Origin: Chitinophagales bacterium
Lineage (GTDB): Bacteria; Bacteroidota; Bacteroidia; Chitinophagales; Chitinophagaceae
Assembly (NCBI GenBank): GCA_015655015.1
Contig: JAATFV010000111.1
Location: 1-43,912 of the forward strand
Direction of reading: 5' to 3'
Length of the DNA: 43,912 bases
A program made the translations under genes and the position numbers. This document shows, piece by piece, positions 26,964 through 34,495 of the stretch. The first letter of the stretch is position 1. Each line of letters opens with the position of its first letter. The notes beneath the pieces were generated by a model, which was not told the origin of the DNA, made no database searches, and saw nothing but the letters and a program-made list of their open reading frames with translations.

Positions 26964-27671
26964 ATGAGTCGTTACCCGGGAGAATCACGTATTCTGGTAG
27001 CAGTAGATTGTATCATTTTTGGGTTTGACGGGAACAATATAAAGTTATTGCTGGTGCAAAGAGGACTCAAGCCCGAAAGAGGCAAATGGAGCCTCATGGG
27101 CGGATTCCTCCAGCCAACAGAAAGCCTGGAACAGGCTGCCAACCGCATCTTAAAAAAACTTACCGGCCTGGAAGGAGTCTATATGGAACAGTTACGCGCT
27201 TTCGGGGACCCCCAGCGCGATCCGGTGGAAAGAACCATCAGCATCGCCTATTTCGCCCTCGTCGATATTCACCAATACGAAGAACAATTAAGCCACGAAT
27301 ACAATGCCGAATGGTTCCTCCTGGATGAAACCCCCGACCTCATCTTCGATCATAAAAAAATGATGGAAGATGCCAAACGGCAATTACGCTACAAGGCAGC
27401 CCTGCACCCCATCCTCTTCGAATTATTACCGGCTAAGTTCACCATCCCCCAATTGCAGATCCTGTATGAAGGGATCTATGACACCACTTTTGACAACCGC
27501 AATTTCAGCCGTAAGGTCCTCTCGACCGAACTCTTGATCAAACAAAAAGAAAAAGATAAAGCCAACTCCAAAAAAGGCGCATTTTACTACAAGCTGGACA
27601 AACGGAAATACAAAGCGAATTTCCAGGCCTTTCTCAATTTCATACCCAATCCGGACAAGCTCCTCTTATAA
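26964..27671 (+). CDS. araR: Nudix-related transcriptional regulator of arabinose use (AraR type)
   Basis: A 235-aa regulator. Residues 1-140 or so form a Nudix fold (ILVAVDCIIFGFDGNNIKLL, LVQRGLKPERGKWSLMGGFL). The Nudix box at residues 47-69 reads GFLQPTESLEQAANRILKKL then TGL. The catalytic R-E-U-x-E-E core is replaced by R-I-L-K-K-L, so hydrolysis should be lost. The C-terminal part (about 150-235: LFELLPAKFTIPQLQILYEG, FSRKVLSTELLIKQ, KKGAFYYKLDKRKY) is the winged helix of NrtR/AraR proteins. In Bacteroides thetaiotaomicron a protein of this type represses arabinose genes and is relieved by L-arabinose. Its place at the end of the araBDA-transporter cluster supports the same role here. 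Confidence 0.94.
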   Translation: MSRYPGESRILVAVDCIIFGFDGNNIKLLLVQRGLKPERGKWSLMGGFLQPTESLEQAANRILKKLTGLEGVYMEQLRAFGDPQRDPVERTISIAYFALVDIHQYEEQLSHEYNAEWFLLDETPDLIFDHKKMMEDAKRQLRYKAALHPILFELLPAKFTIPQLQILYEGIYDTTFDNRNFSRKVLSTELLIKQKEKDKANSKKGAFYYKLDKRKYKANFQAFLNFIPNPDKLLL

Positions 27672-27875
27672 CATCGGCTAAATCCACACACAAACAACCT
27701 CAGCCCTCCACTGCTAAATCCGGCAGAGGCCCCGCAGGATCCAGTCACAGACCAACTCCGTCTCCCCGACATTCGACGCCCGCCCGCCAACGATTGCGTA
27801 ATTTATACATGATTGATCCGCAACCTAATACGCAGCTCACGCGGATATAAAAAGAGAAAATTATTGGCGTGGAGA

Positions 27876-27906
27876 TTTGATTTTTCCGATTATAATGGTA
27901 AATTTG
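27876..27906 (+). promoter_or_regulatory. Consensus Bacteroidota promoter with no downstream gene
   Basis: TTTG at 27876-27879, a 19-bp spacer, and TAAATTTG at 27899-27906 match the -33/-7 consensus (TTTG, N19, TAnnTTTG) exactly. Transcription should begin near 27912. A second exact -7 match, TAGTTTTG, lies a little before the terminator (about 27984). The stretch before the promoter (27672-27870) shows no gene. Confidence 0.65.
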
Positions 27907-27911
27907 ACAAT

Positions 27912-28042
27912 TCTATCTTCCTTCCTGTTAGGTATTCGGAGTAACCTCCCAACAAACTACACATATAAATATTATTAATACTTTAGTTTTGAATGGTCAC
28001 TAAGTCGTGACGCGAGGGCAATTTCTATTGCCCTCTCTTTTT
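27912..28042 (+). ncRNA. Predicted small RNA of about 130 nt, family unknown
   Basis: An exact consensus promoter ends at 27906 and a strong terminator ends at 28042. Between them the only ATG opens a five-codon frame (MVTKS), so no protein is likely. Two tandem hairpins form the 3' end: GTCAC-TAAGTC-GTGAC followed directly by GAGGGCAA-TTTCTA-TTGCCCTC and a T-run. The first part is A/T-rich and looks single-stranded. It lies between araR (same strand) and the convergent amino-alcohol operon, so it could also be the 3' end of the ara message. The internal promoter argues for an independent RNA. Confidence 0.5.
28014..28042 (+). terminator. Strong Rho-independent terminator
   Basis: GAGGGCAA (28014-28021) pairs perfectly with TTGCCCTC (28028-28035) across a six-base loop and is followed by TCTTTTT. 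It ends the predicted RNA and any read-through from araR. Confidence 0.85.
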
Positions 28043-28095
28043 GTGCCCATACATTCGCAGACTAAGGCCCTGTTATCCCGCTAACACCCGGCCCA

Positions 28096-29460
28096 CTAGG
28101 GCCGCACATGATAAGCCTTGGGCTGTACAAAAGCCCTGATCCCCTGATAAGAAAGTGTCATCCCCAATCCCGAATGCTTCCGGCCCGACCAGGGGAGGCC
28201 CGCACTTACCCGATCGCAGCAATTCCAATATACCGTCCCCGTATTCAATTGTTTCAGTACCCGCTCCGCCCGCTCATAACTCTTCGAATACACAGCCGCC
28301 GTCAACCCATATTCCGTATCCGCCATCAGAGCAGCAGCTTCCACATCGTCTTTCACCTTCTGAATCCCTACCACCGGCCCGAATGACTCCTCCGTCATTA
28401 GCTTCATGCCGTGATGCACATCCACCAGCACGGCCGGCTCTATAAAATAACCGTTACGATCCAATCTTTTCCCCCCATATAACAGCTTCGCTCCTTTCTC
28501 CACCGCATCTCCGATCTGTCCCAGTAAGAACGCCACCTGCGCCTCCCTGCTCAAGGGGCCAATCTCCGTAGCAGGATCCAACGGATCGCCGACCACCATT
28601 TTCTTCGCCTGCTCCGTATAAGACCGGACAAAATCATCGTACACAGATTCCTGAACATAGATCCGCTCCACCGCACAACAACTCTGCCCGTTATTATAAA
28701 CGACCCCTTCCAGCACAGCAGTTGCCACCTTGTCGATATCCTCCACATCATCCATTACGTACAGGGGATCTTTACCACCCAGTTCCAGCTGGCAGGGCAC
28801 CAGCTTAGAAGCTACCTTTTCGGCGATATACCTGCCCGTACGATAGCTGCCGGTAAAAAAATAACCATCCAGCGGCAAGTCTAACAGCCATTCGCCTGCC
28901 ATGCCCTTCCCCGTTACCACCTGGAAACAATTCTCCGGCACGCCGGACTGAAATAACAGTCTTTGAATGTGAAGCCCCGTAAGGGTAGCATATTCAGAAG
29001 GCTTATAAAAAACGGCATTCCCCCCGATCAACGCTGGGATAAATACATTCACCCCTACCAGGTAAGGATAGTTCCAGGCGGAAATATTGGCGATCACCCC
29101 CAACGGCTCATATACGATCTTCTCCCGGGTAGCCCCTTCCGTAACCACCCATTCCTCCGATAGATACCGGGCGGAATGATCCAGGAAATACCGGATCCGG
29201 TTACGTGCTCCGTTCAGTTCATTATAGGATTGTTGCAAGGGCTTGCCCGTCTCACTTGTCAGCGTAGCCGCCAATGTATCTTTCTCCTTATCCAGCAGCT
29301 CGTAAAACCGGTTTATGCAGCTTATTCTTTCTTCCACCGGCAGGGCCGCCCAGGCAGGCTGCCCTGCTCTCAGCATAGTGAACTTCTTCTGCACCGAGTC
29401 CGCCGTATCTTCAGCGATCGCCTGTATGATTTCTTCCGTAGCCGGATTAACGATCTGCAT
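28096..29460 (-). CDS. NAD(P)-dependent aldehyde dehydrogenase, probable gamma-glutamyl-aminoaldehyde oxidase
   Basis: A 454-aa aldehyde dehydrogenase of the succinate-semialdehyde/PuuC-like branch. The visible motifs are the cofactor turn FFTGSYRTGR, the general base glutamate in CQLELGGKDPLYVMDD, the catalytic cysteine in VVYNNGQSCCAVERIYV, and the later MTEESFGPVVGI. It is the last gene of the five-gene operon and starts 1 bp after the stop of the amide hydrolase gene, so it is surely co-translated. By context it should oxidise a gamma-glutamylated aminoaldehyde (gamma-glutamyl-aminoacetaldehyde if the substrate is ethanolamine) to the acid. The specificity is inferred from the neighbours and not from the active-site residues. 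Confidence 0.94.
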   Translation of the reverse strand: MQIVNPATEEIIQAIAEDTADSVQKKFTMLRAGQPAWAALPVEERISCINRFYELLDKEKDTLAATLTSETGKPLQQSYNELNGARNRIRYFLDHSARYLSEEWVVTEGATREKIVYEPLGVIANISAWNYPYLVGVNVFIPALIGGNAVFYKPSEYATLTGLHIQRLLFQSGVPENCFQVVTGKGMAGEWLLDLPLDGYFFTGSYRTGRYIAEKVASKLVPCQLELGGKDPLYVMDDVEDIDKVATAVLEGVVYNNGQSCCAVERIYVQESVYDDFVRSYTEQAKKMVVGDPLDPATEIGPLSREAQVAFLLGQIGDAVEKGAKLLYGGKRLDRNGYFIEPAVLVDVHHGMKLMTEESFGPVVGIQKVKDDVEAAALMADTEYGLTAAVYSKSYERAERVLKQLNTGTVYWNCCDRVSAGLPWSGRKHSGLGMTLSYQGIRAFVQPKAYHVRP

Positions 29461-29461
29461 A

Positions 29462-30160
29462 TTATTTTTTTATAGCATTAATAAATTGATCCCGGATCGC
29501 CCGGTATAAAAACCCATCCGCAAACCCATTGACATACATCCGCTCCGGATGCCATTGTACCGCCAGCAAAAAAGGCCTGCCCGCCGGCTCCGCCCATTCA
29601 ATGCCCTCTATCGTCCCATCCTCCGCCAGGCAGCTGATTTTCAGCCCCCCGCCCAATTGGTCTATCGCCTGGTGATGCGCGCTGTTGACCCTACCCCTAT
29701 CCTTACCCGCTATCGACCGCAGCAGGCTCCCTGATTGCAACGATACCCCATGCTCCTTATCTACTCCTCCTACCCCCTCATGCACTTCATCGCCGTTTAC
29801 TCCCAGGTCCTGTATCAACGTGCCATTCAGACTTACATTGATCAGCTGCAAACCCCGGCATACCCCCAGCACCGGTAATCCTATCTCCCACGCCAGCTGC
29901 AGCGTCGCCTGCTCGAACAGGTCCCGCTCCGTCTGCCATCCATCCACCGGCGCCTTCGCATATTCCAACGTTCCATCATACAGCTCCGGATCGATGTCCA
30001 CACCACCCGACAATACCAGCCCGTCACATTCCTGCATTTCATGCAGGTTACCCAGCTCCGCATCCAGCCGGACAACCTCGATGTCTTCATCCGCCTTTAT
30101 CCATTTCACATAGTTTTCATGCTTCCGCTCATTGCCCGTATATGTCAAACCAATCTTCAT
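29462..30160 (-). CDS. Gamma-glutamyl amide hydrolase, class I glutamine-amidotransferase fold (PuuD-like)
   Basis: A 232-aa peptidase-C26-type hydrolase. The nucleophile elbow is VLGVCRGLQLINVSLNG (Cys), and the His/Glu pair is in LAVQWHPERM. The segment GLVLSGGVDIDPELY, the substrate region of the PuuD family, is also present. Relatives hydrolyse gamma-glutamyl-GABA to glutamate and GABA. In this operon it would release glutamate and the oxidised amine product, glycine if ethanolamine is the substrate. It lies 31 bp after the alcohol dehydrogenase gene and 1 bp before the aldehyde dehydrogenase gene. The start is ATG at 30160. Confidence 0.94.
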   Translation of the reverse strand: MKIGLTYTGNERKHENYVKWIKADEDIEVVRLDAELGNLHEMQECDGLVLSGGVDIDPELYDGTLEYAKAPVDGWQTERDLFEQATLQLAWEIGLPVLGVCRGLQLINVSLNGTLIQDLGVNGDEVHEGVGGVDKEHGVSLQSGSLLRSIAGKDRGRVNSAHHQAIDQLGGGLKISCLAEDGTIEGIEWAEPAGRPFLLAVQWHPERMYVNGFADGFLYRAIRDQFINAIKK

Positions 30161-30191
30161 ATTTGTCCTTTTAAGACGGCCTCCTGCGCGT

Positions 30192-31343
30192 CTATAACCC
30201 TTCCTTATATAATTTCAAAAAGTCCTCCCTGCTCACCGGCTTCGGATTATTCGGATGACAGAAATCCGCAAAAGCCAGATCGGCCAGCGTCTCGATATGT
30301 TCCTGCTTTACCCCCGCATCCCGCAGCCGGACAGGCAGGTTCAATTCCCGGTTCAACGCAAACAGCCGGTCCACCACCGCTGCCCCCGTCTCCTCCTTTA
30401 ATTCCATCGTACGGGCGATCTTCCGGAATTTATCCTCGAACCCCGAAATGTTAAACCGCATTCCGTAAGGAAGGTTCACAGCGTTGGCCAGTCCATGATG
30501 GGTATCCAGCAAAGAGGACATGGGATGGGCTAAAGAATGCACCACACCCAATCCTTTTTGAAAAGCAACGGCGCCCATTAAGGAAGCGATCATCATTTTA
30601 CTTCGGGAAGACAGGTCCGGCGTATGTACAGCCTGCGCGATGGATTGATCGATCAGTGCGATCCCTTCCAATGCCATCCCTTCGCACATTGGATGATAGT
30701 TCTTTGCCAGGTAGGCTTCCAGGTTATGCGTAAGAGCGTCCATCCCTGTTGCCGCCGTGACAAAAGCAGGCAGATCCATCGTCAGCAGCGGATCTGCATA
30801 CACGATCTTCGCCAGTAATTTAGGCGAGAACAGGATCCGCTTCCGGTGGGTATCGTCCTCCGAAATAATAGCGCTTCGCCCCACCTCACTGCCCGTTCCG
30901 CTGGTAGTAGGGATCGTAATGAAATAAGGCACTTCTTCCGTAACATACTGATCTCCCCCGATGAGATCATCATAATCAAAAAGGTCGCGGTGATGATGGA
31001 TCCGCAGAACGATCGCCCTGGCCACATCCATAGCCGCTCCGCCCCCGATACCAATAATACAGTCCCTGCCGGAGCTGTTAAAGGCATCTCCGCCCTTCTC
31101 CACATCGGACTTCACCGGGTTCTTATGAATATCCGAAAAGACCTCCACCGAAAAACTCCGGCTGGTCAGGTTATCCTTTATCTGCTTGAAAAATTCCAGC
31201 TGCGCTACCATCGGATCCGTCACCAGCAGCGGCCGGCTAAGCCCCTGTGCCGCTAAATGATCCGGCAGCTCTTTTACAGCCCCTGCGCCAAAACGGATGA
31301 TCGTCGGAAAATTATACTGCCGTATTATATTAAAATCTGTCAT
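30192..31343 (-). CDS. Iron-containing alcohol dehydrogenase
   Basis: A 383-aa group III alcohol dehydrogenase. The NAD-binding loop is CIIGIGGGAAMDVARAIVLR. ITIPTTSGTGSEVGRSAI follows. The iron ligands appear in ATGMDALTHNLEAYLAKNYH and in VHSLAHPMSSLLDTHHGLAN. Family members oxidise primary alcohols. Placed between a gamma-glutamylamide synthetase and an aldehyde dehydrogenase plus hydrolase, it most likely oxidises the hydroxyl of a gamma-glutamyl amino alcohol to the aldehyde. It takes the place that the amine oxidase PuuB has in the putrescine pathway. ATG at 31343 is preferred over the TTG at 31349. A 121-bp gap separates it from the synthetase gene. Confidence 0.95.
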   Translation of the reverse strand: MTDFNIIRQYNFPTIIRFGAGAVKELPDHLAAQGLSRPLLVTDPMVAQLEFFKQIKDNLTSRSFSVEVFSDIHKNPVKSDVEKGGDAFNSSGRDCIIGIGGGAAMDVARAIVLRIHHHRDLFDYDDLIGGDQYVTEEVPYFITIPTTSGTGSEVGRSAIISEDDTHRKRILFSPKLLAKIVYADPLLTMDLPAFVTAATGMDALTHNLEAYLAKNYHPMCEGMALEGIALIDQSIAQAVHTPDLSSRSKMMIASLMGAVAFQKGLGVVHSLAHPMSSLLDTHHGLANAVNLPYGMRFNISGFEDKFRKIARTMELKEETGAAVVDRLFALNRELNLPVRLRDAGVKQEHIETLADLAFADFCHPNNPKPVSREDFLKLYKEGL

Positions 31344-31464
31344 ATTCAATCACCAATTTTTATGAACTTTTTATAACCAATTCAATGTCAACCACTTTCA
31401 AAACTTTCAAGTAGACCCTTCCAAAACACCCCCTGGGAGGGAGCACCAGGAGAAACACCAGAAC

Positions 31465-32829
31465 CTAAATGATCTCAAAATAGCGTTTCAGCTCCCAGTC
31501 CGTCACCACTTTGGAAAATTGCCTCCACTCCCATTCCCGGGTCTTTACAAAATGATCCGTAAAAACATCTCCGAAAAGCTCCCTGGCCAGCGAAGATTGT
31601 TTCATAGCCTCGGTTGCTTCCCAAAGATTCCCGGGCAGCAACCCTTTGCTCTTATCGGCATAGCCATTGCCAATCGTGGCAGGAGTGTCCAGCTTCAATT
31701 GATTCCGGATCCCGTACAGCCCCGAGGCAAGACAACCTGCCATCGCCAGGTAAGGATTGGAGTCAGATCCTACCACTCTTGTTTCCAGGCGGGTCGATGC
31801 AGCGCCTCCCGGCAAAGCCCGCAGGGCCGTGGTCCGGTTGTCAATAGCCCAGGTCATCGTCGTAGGCGCCCAGGCGCCTTCCACGAGCCGTTTATAGCTG
31901 TTGACAGTAGGGGCATACATGGGCAGGATAAACGGCAGGCAGTGCAATTGCCCGGCGATATAACTTTCCATCAGGGGACTCATGCCCGTGCTGCTATCCT
32001 TGTCATAAAATAAATTCCGGCTGCCGTCTTCCGTCCAGAGACTTTGGTGAACATGACCGCTGCACCCCGGAAGATTCTCGCTGAACTTGGCCATAAACGT
32101 GGGAATGACCCCATGCCGGTGCGCGATCTCCTTGACGCCGGCCTTAAAGAGCACCGCCCTGTCAGCCGCTTCCAACACATCCGTATATAAAATAGCCGCC
32201 TCATACACACCGGGCCCCGTCTCCGTATGAAGCCCTTCCAGGGGCACGTCGAATTTATTCAGCAGATCGAAAAGATCATGAAAATAGGCGCTCCCCTGGG
32301 AAGCCCGCAGGATCGAATAGCCAAACATGCCCTGGCTGATGGGTTGCAGGTCCCGGATAGCCCCTCCACCCAACCCCAGCTCATTTCCTTTCCCGATAAA
32401 ATTGTACCATTCGAACTCCTGGGAAAAGACAGCGGAATATCCTTCGTCAAGGCCCTGCCGCATCACTTTCTTCAGCAATCCCCGGGGACAGACCGGCAGA
32501 TCCCGGAAATCAGCCAGGAAAAAAGGGATCCCATTTTCCCAGGGCACCTGCCGGAAGGTCTGCGGATCGACAACCGCTGCAGCATCCGGATAACCCGTAT
32601 GCAAACCCGTAAACCCTGCATCGTCATAGACCTGGTCGCCGGCATCCCATCCGAATACTACATCGCAGAAGCCAAAGCCCTTCTCCGCCACCGATCTGAA
32701 CTTATCAAAGCGCATCACCTTCCCCCTCAGCACACCATCTATATCCGTGACAGCCAGCTTTACTTTCTCCGTTTGCAGCTCCGTCAACAGCTGCATCAGC
32801 TCAGACAACGATTGTTTGTTGCGCATCAT
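31465..32829 (-). CDS. Glutamine-synthetase-family gamma-glutamylamide synthetase (PuuA/GlnA4-like)
   Basis: A 454-aa member of the glutamine synthetase superfamily. The N-terminal beta-grasp signature VKLAVTDIDGVLRGKVMRFD is the form seen in gamma-glutamylpolyamine synthetases and differs from ammonia-using GlnA. The catalytic region shows LHTETGPGVYEAAI, LPGCSGHVHQSLW (near residue 258), VNSYKRLVEGAWAPTTMTWA and ALPGGAASTRLETRVVGSDS. Such enzymes join glutamate to an amine with ATP. Its start overlaps the permease gene by 29 bp, which ties it to amine uptake. The reaction proposed here is ethanolamine (or another amino alcohol) to its gamma-glutamyl amide. The start is ATG at 32829, or ATG at 32826; a TTG at 32868 is unlikely. 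Confidence 0.94.
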   Translation of the reverse strand: MMRNKQSLSELMQLLTELQTEKVKLAVTDIDGVLRGKVMRFDKFRSVAEKGFGFCDVVFGWDAGDQVYDDAGFTGLHTGYPDAAAVVDPQTFRQVPWENGIPFFLADFRDLPVCPRGLLKKVMRQGLDEGYSAVFSQEFEWYNFIGKGNELGLGGGAIRDLQPISQGMFGYSILRASQGSAYFHDLFDLLNKFDVPLEGLHTETGPGVYEAAILYTDVLEAADRAVLFKAGVKEIAHRHGVIPTFMAKFSENLPGCSGHVHQSLWTEDGSRNLFYDKDSSTGMSPLMESYIAGQLHCLPFILPMYAPTVNSYKRLVEGAWAPTTMTWAIDNRTTALRALPGGAASTRLETRVVGSDSNPYLAMAGCLASGLYGIRNQLKLDTPATIGNGYADKSKGLLPGNLWEATEAMKQSSLARELFGDVFTDHFVKTREWEWRQFSKVVTDWELKRYFEII

Positions 32830-34162
32830 CCGTTTTTTTAACAAAAAAATGAAACCAAATATAACCAAGGACCAGTAAGGAAAAATAAATGACAGCTAAT
32901 TTAATATTCAGCGTAGTCATAGCCACCAGCGACACAACAGCGATCACCAGGGCGATCAACGGGAAAAAAGGATAAAAAGGCGTCCGGAAAGGACGTTCCA
33001 GCTCCGGCTCCTTCTTTCTCAGCGCAAGCACCGTGATCATGGCAAGAATATAAAGGGTCAACGCTCCAAAACAGGAAATAGTAATGATCTCCGCCGTCTT
33101 CCCGGATAAAAGAGCGATAATGCCGATGCACATGTTTACCAGCAGGGCATTCGCAGGCGTCTTGAACTTTGAGTGAACCGCTCCGAAAGCGGACGGGATA
33201 TAACGTACCCGGCCGAATTCCAGCGTAGCCCGGCTGGCGGCCAGAATAATCCCATGAAAGGAAGCAACGAGTCCCATCAGCCCGATCGTGATGAGTAAAT
33301 GATATAGCCATCCCCCCGCTCCCGTGATCTTTGCCAGGGCCAGGGGCAGCGGGGAATCAGAAGGAGGCGCCCCGGGAGAAGGATAGACAATAGCTTCCCA
33401 TCCCGCGACTCCGACAGATGATAAAAATATCAACACGCACAGCACCACCAGGGTAATAAGAGCCGAACCAAACCCCAATAACACATTGCGCTGGGGACGT
33501 ATCGTCTCTTCCGCCACATTAGCGACGCCCTCCAGGCCAAGGAAGAACCAGATGGCAAAAGGAATAGCTGCCCAGACGCCCTTCCATCCATTGGGAAAAT
33601 CATTATGCCGCAGGTTCTCCACGGAAAAATGAGGGAACGTGACACCCGCAAATAACAATAGCTCAAAAACAGCCAGGATAGTAACGATCAGCTCGAAACC
33701 GGCAGCGGCTTTCACCCCGACGATATTCAGGGCGGTAAAAAGCAGGTAGGCGGCGATCGCAATGACCGTAACAGGTATCTGCGGTAAAAAAATATGGAAA
33801 TAAGCGCCGATAGCCGCTGCAATGGCAGGAGGAGCAAAAAGAAATTCGATGAGCTGCGCCATCCCCGCGATAAAACCGAACTCTTTATTCAGCCCCCGGG
33901 TAGCATAATCAAATACCCCCCCTGCCCTGGGAATAGCGCAGGACAATTCTGTATAAGAAAAAGTAAAGGTAATATAGAGCAGGATGATCCCGGAAGTAGC
34001 AATCGCCAACCCCCTGGTGCCCCCTTCCGCCAACCCCAGGTTCCAGCCGAAATACATGCCTGAAATGACATATCCGACCCCCAGTCCCCATAACATGAAC
34101 GGGCCGAGGGTACGGGTAAGCGAATATTCGGGTGCTCCCTCCTGCTTATTTTTGTTCATCAT
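32801..34162 (-). CDS. APC-family permease, ethanolamine permease-like
   Basis: A 453-aa inner-membrane amino acid/polyamine/organocation carrier with about 12 helices. The N-terminus TRTLGPFMLWGLGVGYVISG, MYFGWNLGLAEGGTRGLAIA, then TELSCAIPRAGGVFDYATRG and FGFIAGMAQLIEFLFAPPAI, is the pattern of the ethanolamine permease (Eat) branch. The fourth motif, FLGLEGVANVAEETIRPQRN, is also typical. It is the first gene of the five-gene operon, and its last 29 bp overlap the synthetase gene. Ethanolamine or a close amino alcohol or amine is the likely substrate. The exact substrate cannot be settled from sequence alone. The start is ATG at 34162 or 34159. Confidence 0.92.
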   Translation of the reverse strand: MMNKNKQEGAPEYSLTRTLGPFMLWGLGVGYVISGMYFGWNLGLAEGGTRGLAIATSGIILLYITFTFSYTELSCAIPRAGGVFDYATRGLNKEFGFIAGMAQLIEFLFAPPAIAAAIGAYFHIFLPQIPVTVIAIAAYLLFTALNIVGVKAAAGFELIVTILAVFELLLFAGVTFPHFSVENLRHNDFPNGWKGVWAAIPFAIWFFLGLEGVANVAEETIRPQRNVLLGFGSALITLVVLCVLIFLSSVGVAGWEAIVYPSPGAPPSDSPLPLALAKITGAGGWLYHLLITIGLMGLVASFHGIILAASRATLEFGRVRYIPSAFGAVHSKFKTPANALLVNMCIGIIALLSGKTAEIITISCFGALTLYILAMITVLALRKKEPELERPFRTPFYPFFPLIALVIAVVSLVAMTTLNIKLAVIYFSLLVLGYIWFHFFVKKTDDAQQTIVV

Positions 34163-34266
34163 GCTTAAAGATAAAGGTTTCTAATACCCACTTACCCCGT
34201 TTTATATTTTTTTTCCAGGTTGTCAATAACAATTTCAGGCATGTTTATTGGCCCTTGAAAGGCATT

Positions 34267-34300
34267 TTTGTCCGCTTTAGTAATAAAACCTTTATTTTTG
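34267..34300 (+). promoter_or_regulatory. Putative promoter of the second SusC/SusD pair
   Basis: TTTG (34267-34270), a 22-bp spacer and TATTTTTG (34293-34300, exact TAnnTTTG) point right, giving a 5' leader of about 190 nt. Within the leader CCGGT (34369-34373) and ACCGG (34380-34384) form a small stem. I see no exact promoter for the divergent permease operon in this 333-bp gap; the nearest match is TATCTTTA close to its start. Confidence 0.5.
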
Positions 34301-34495
34301 AGTAGAATTATTTTAACTTATTTTTAAGACCAGGCAGTCACATGTATATCGATAATTATTTTATAGCTCCGGTTACTCTACCGGAATCATCTAATAAAAA
34401 AAAATTTGCATGCTTGATATATTAGTGATGCAGCCTCTTCGTTAATTCACTTGTCAACATTTAGTATCAATATACACATTACCTAAAATTAATGT

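Noticed and set aside
27587..27790. 67-codon minus-strand frame overlapping the araR end
   Set aside because: It mostly lies antisense to araR and has low-complexity Gly/Arg/Ser content.
27912..28042. Idea that the predicted RNA is 6S RNA or tmRNA
   Set aside because: It is too short, lacks a large central bulge or a tRNA-like end, and shows no tag-peptide frame.
28096..34162. Reading the five-gene operon as a plain putrescine (Puu) pathway
   Set aside because: There is no FAD-dependent amine oxidase (PuuB) gene; an iron alcohol dehydrogenase stands in its place and the permease looks Eat-like.
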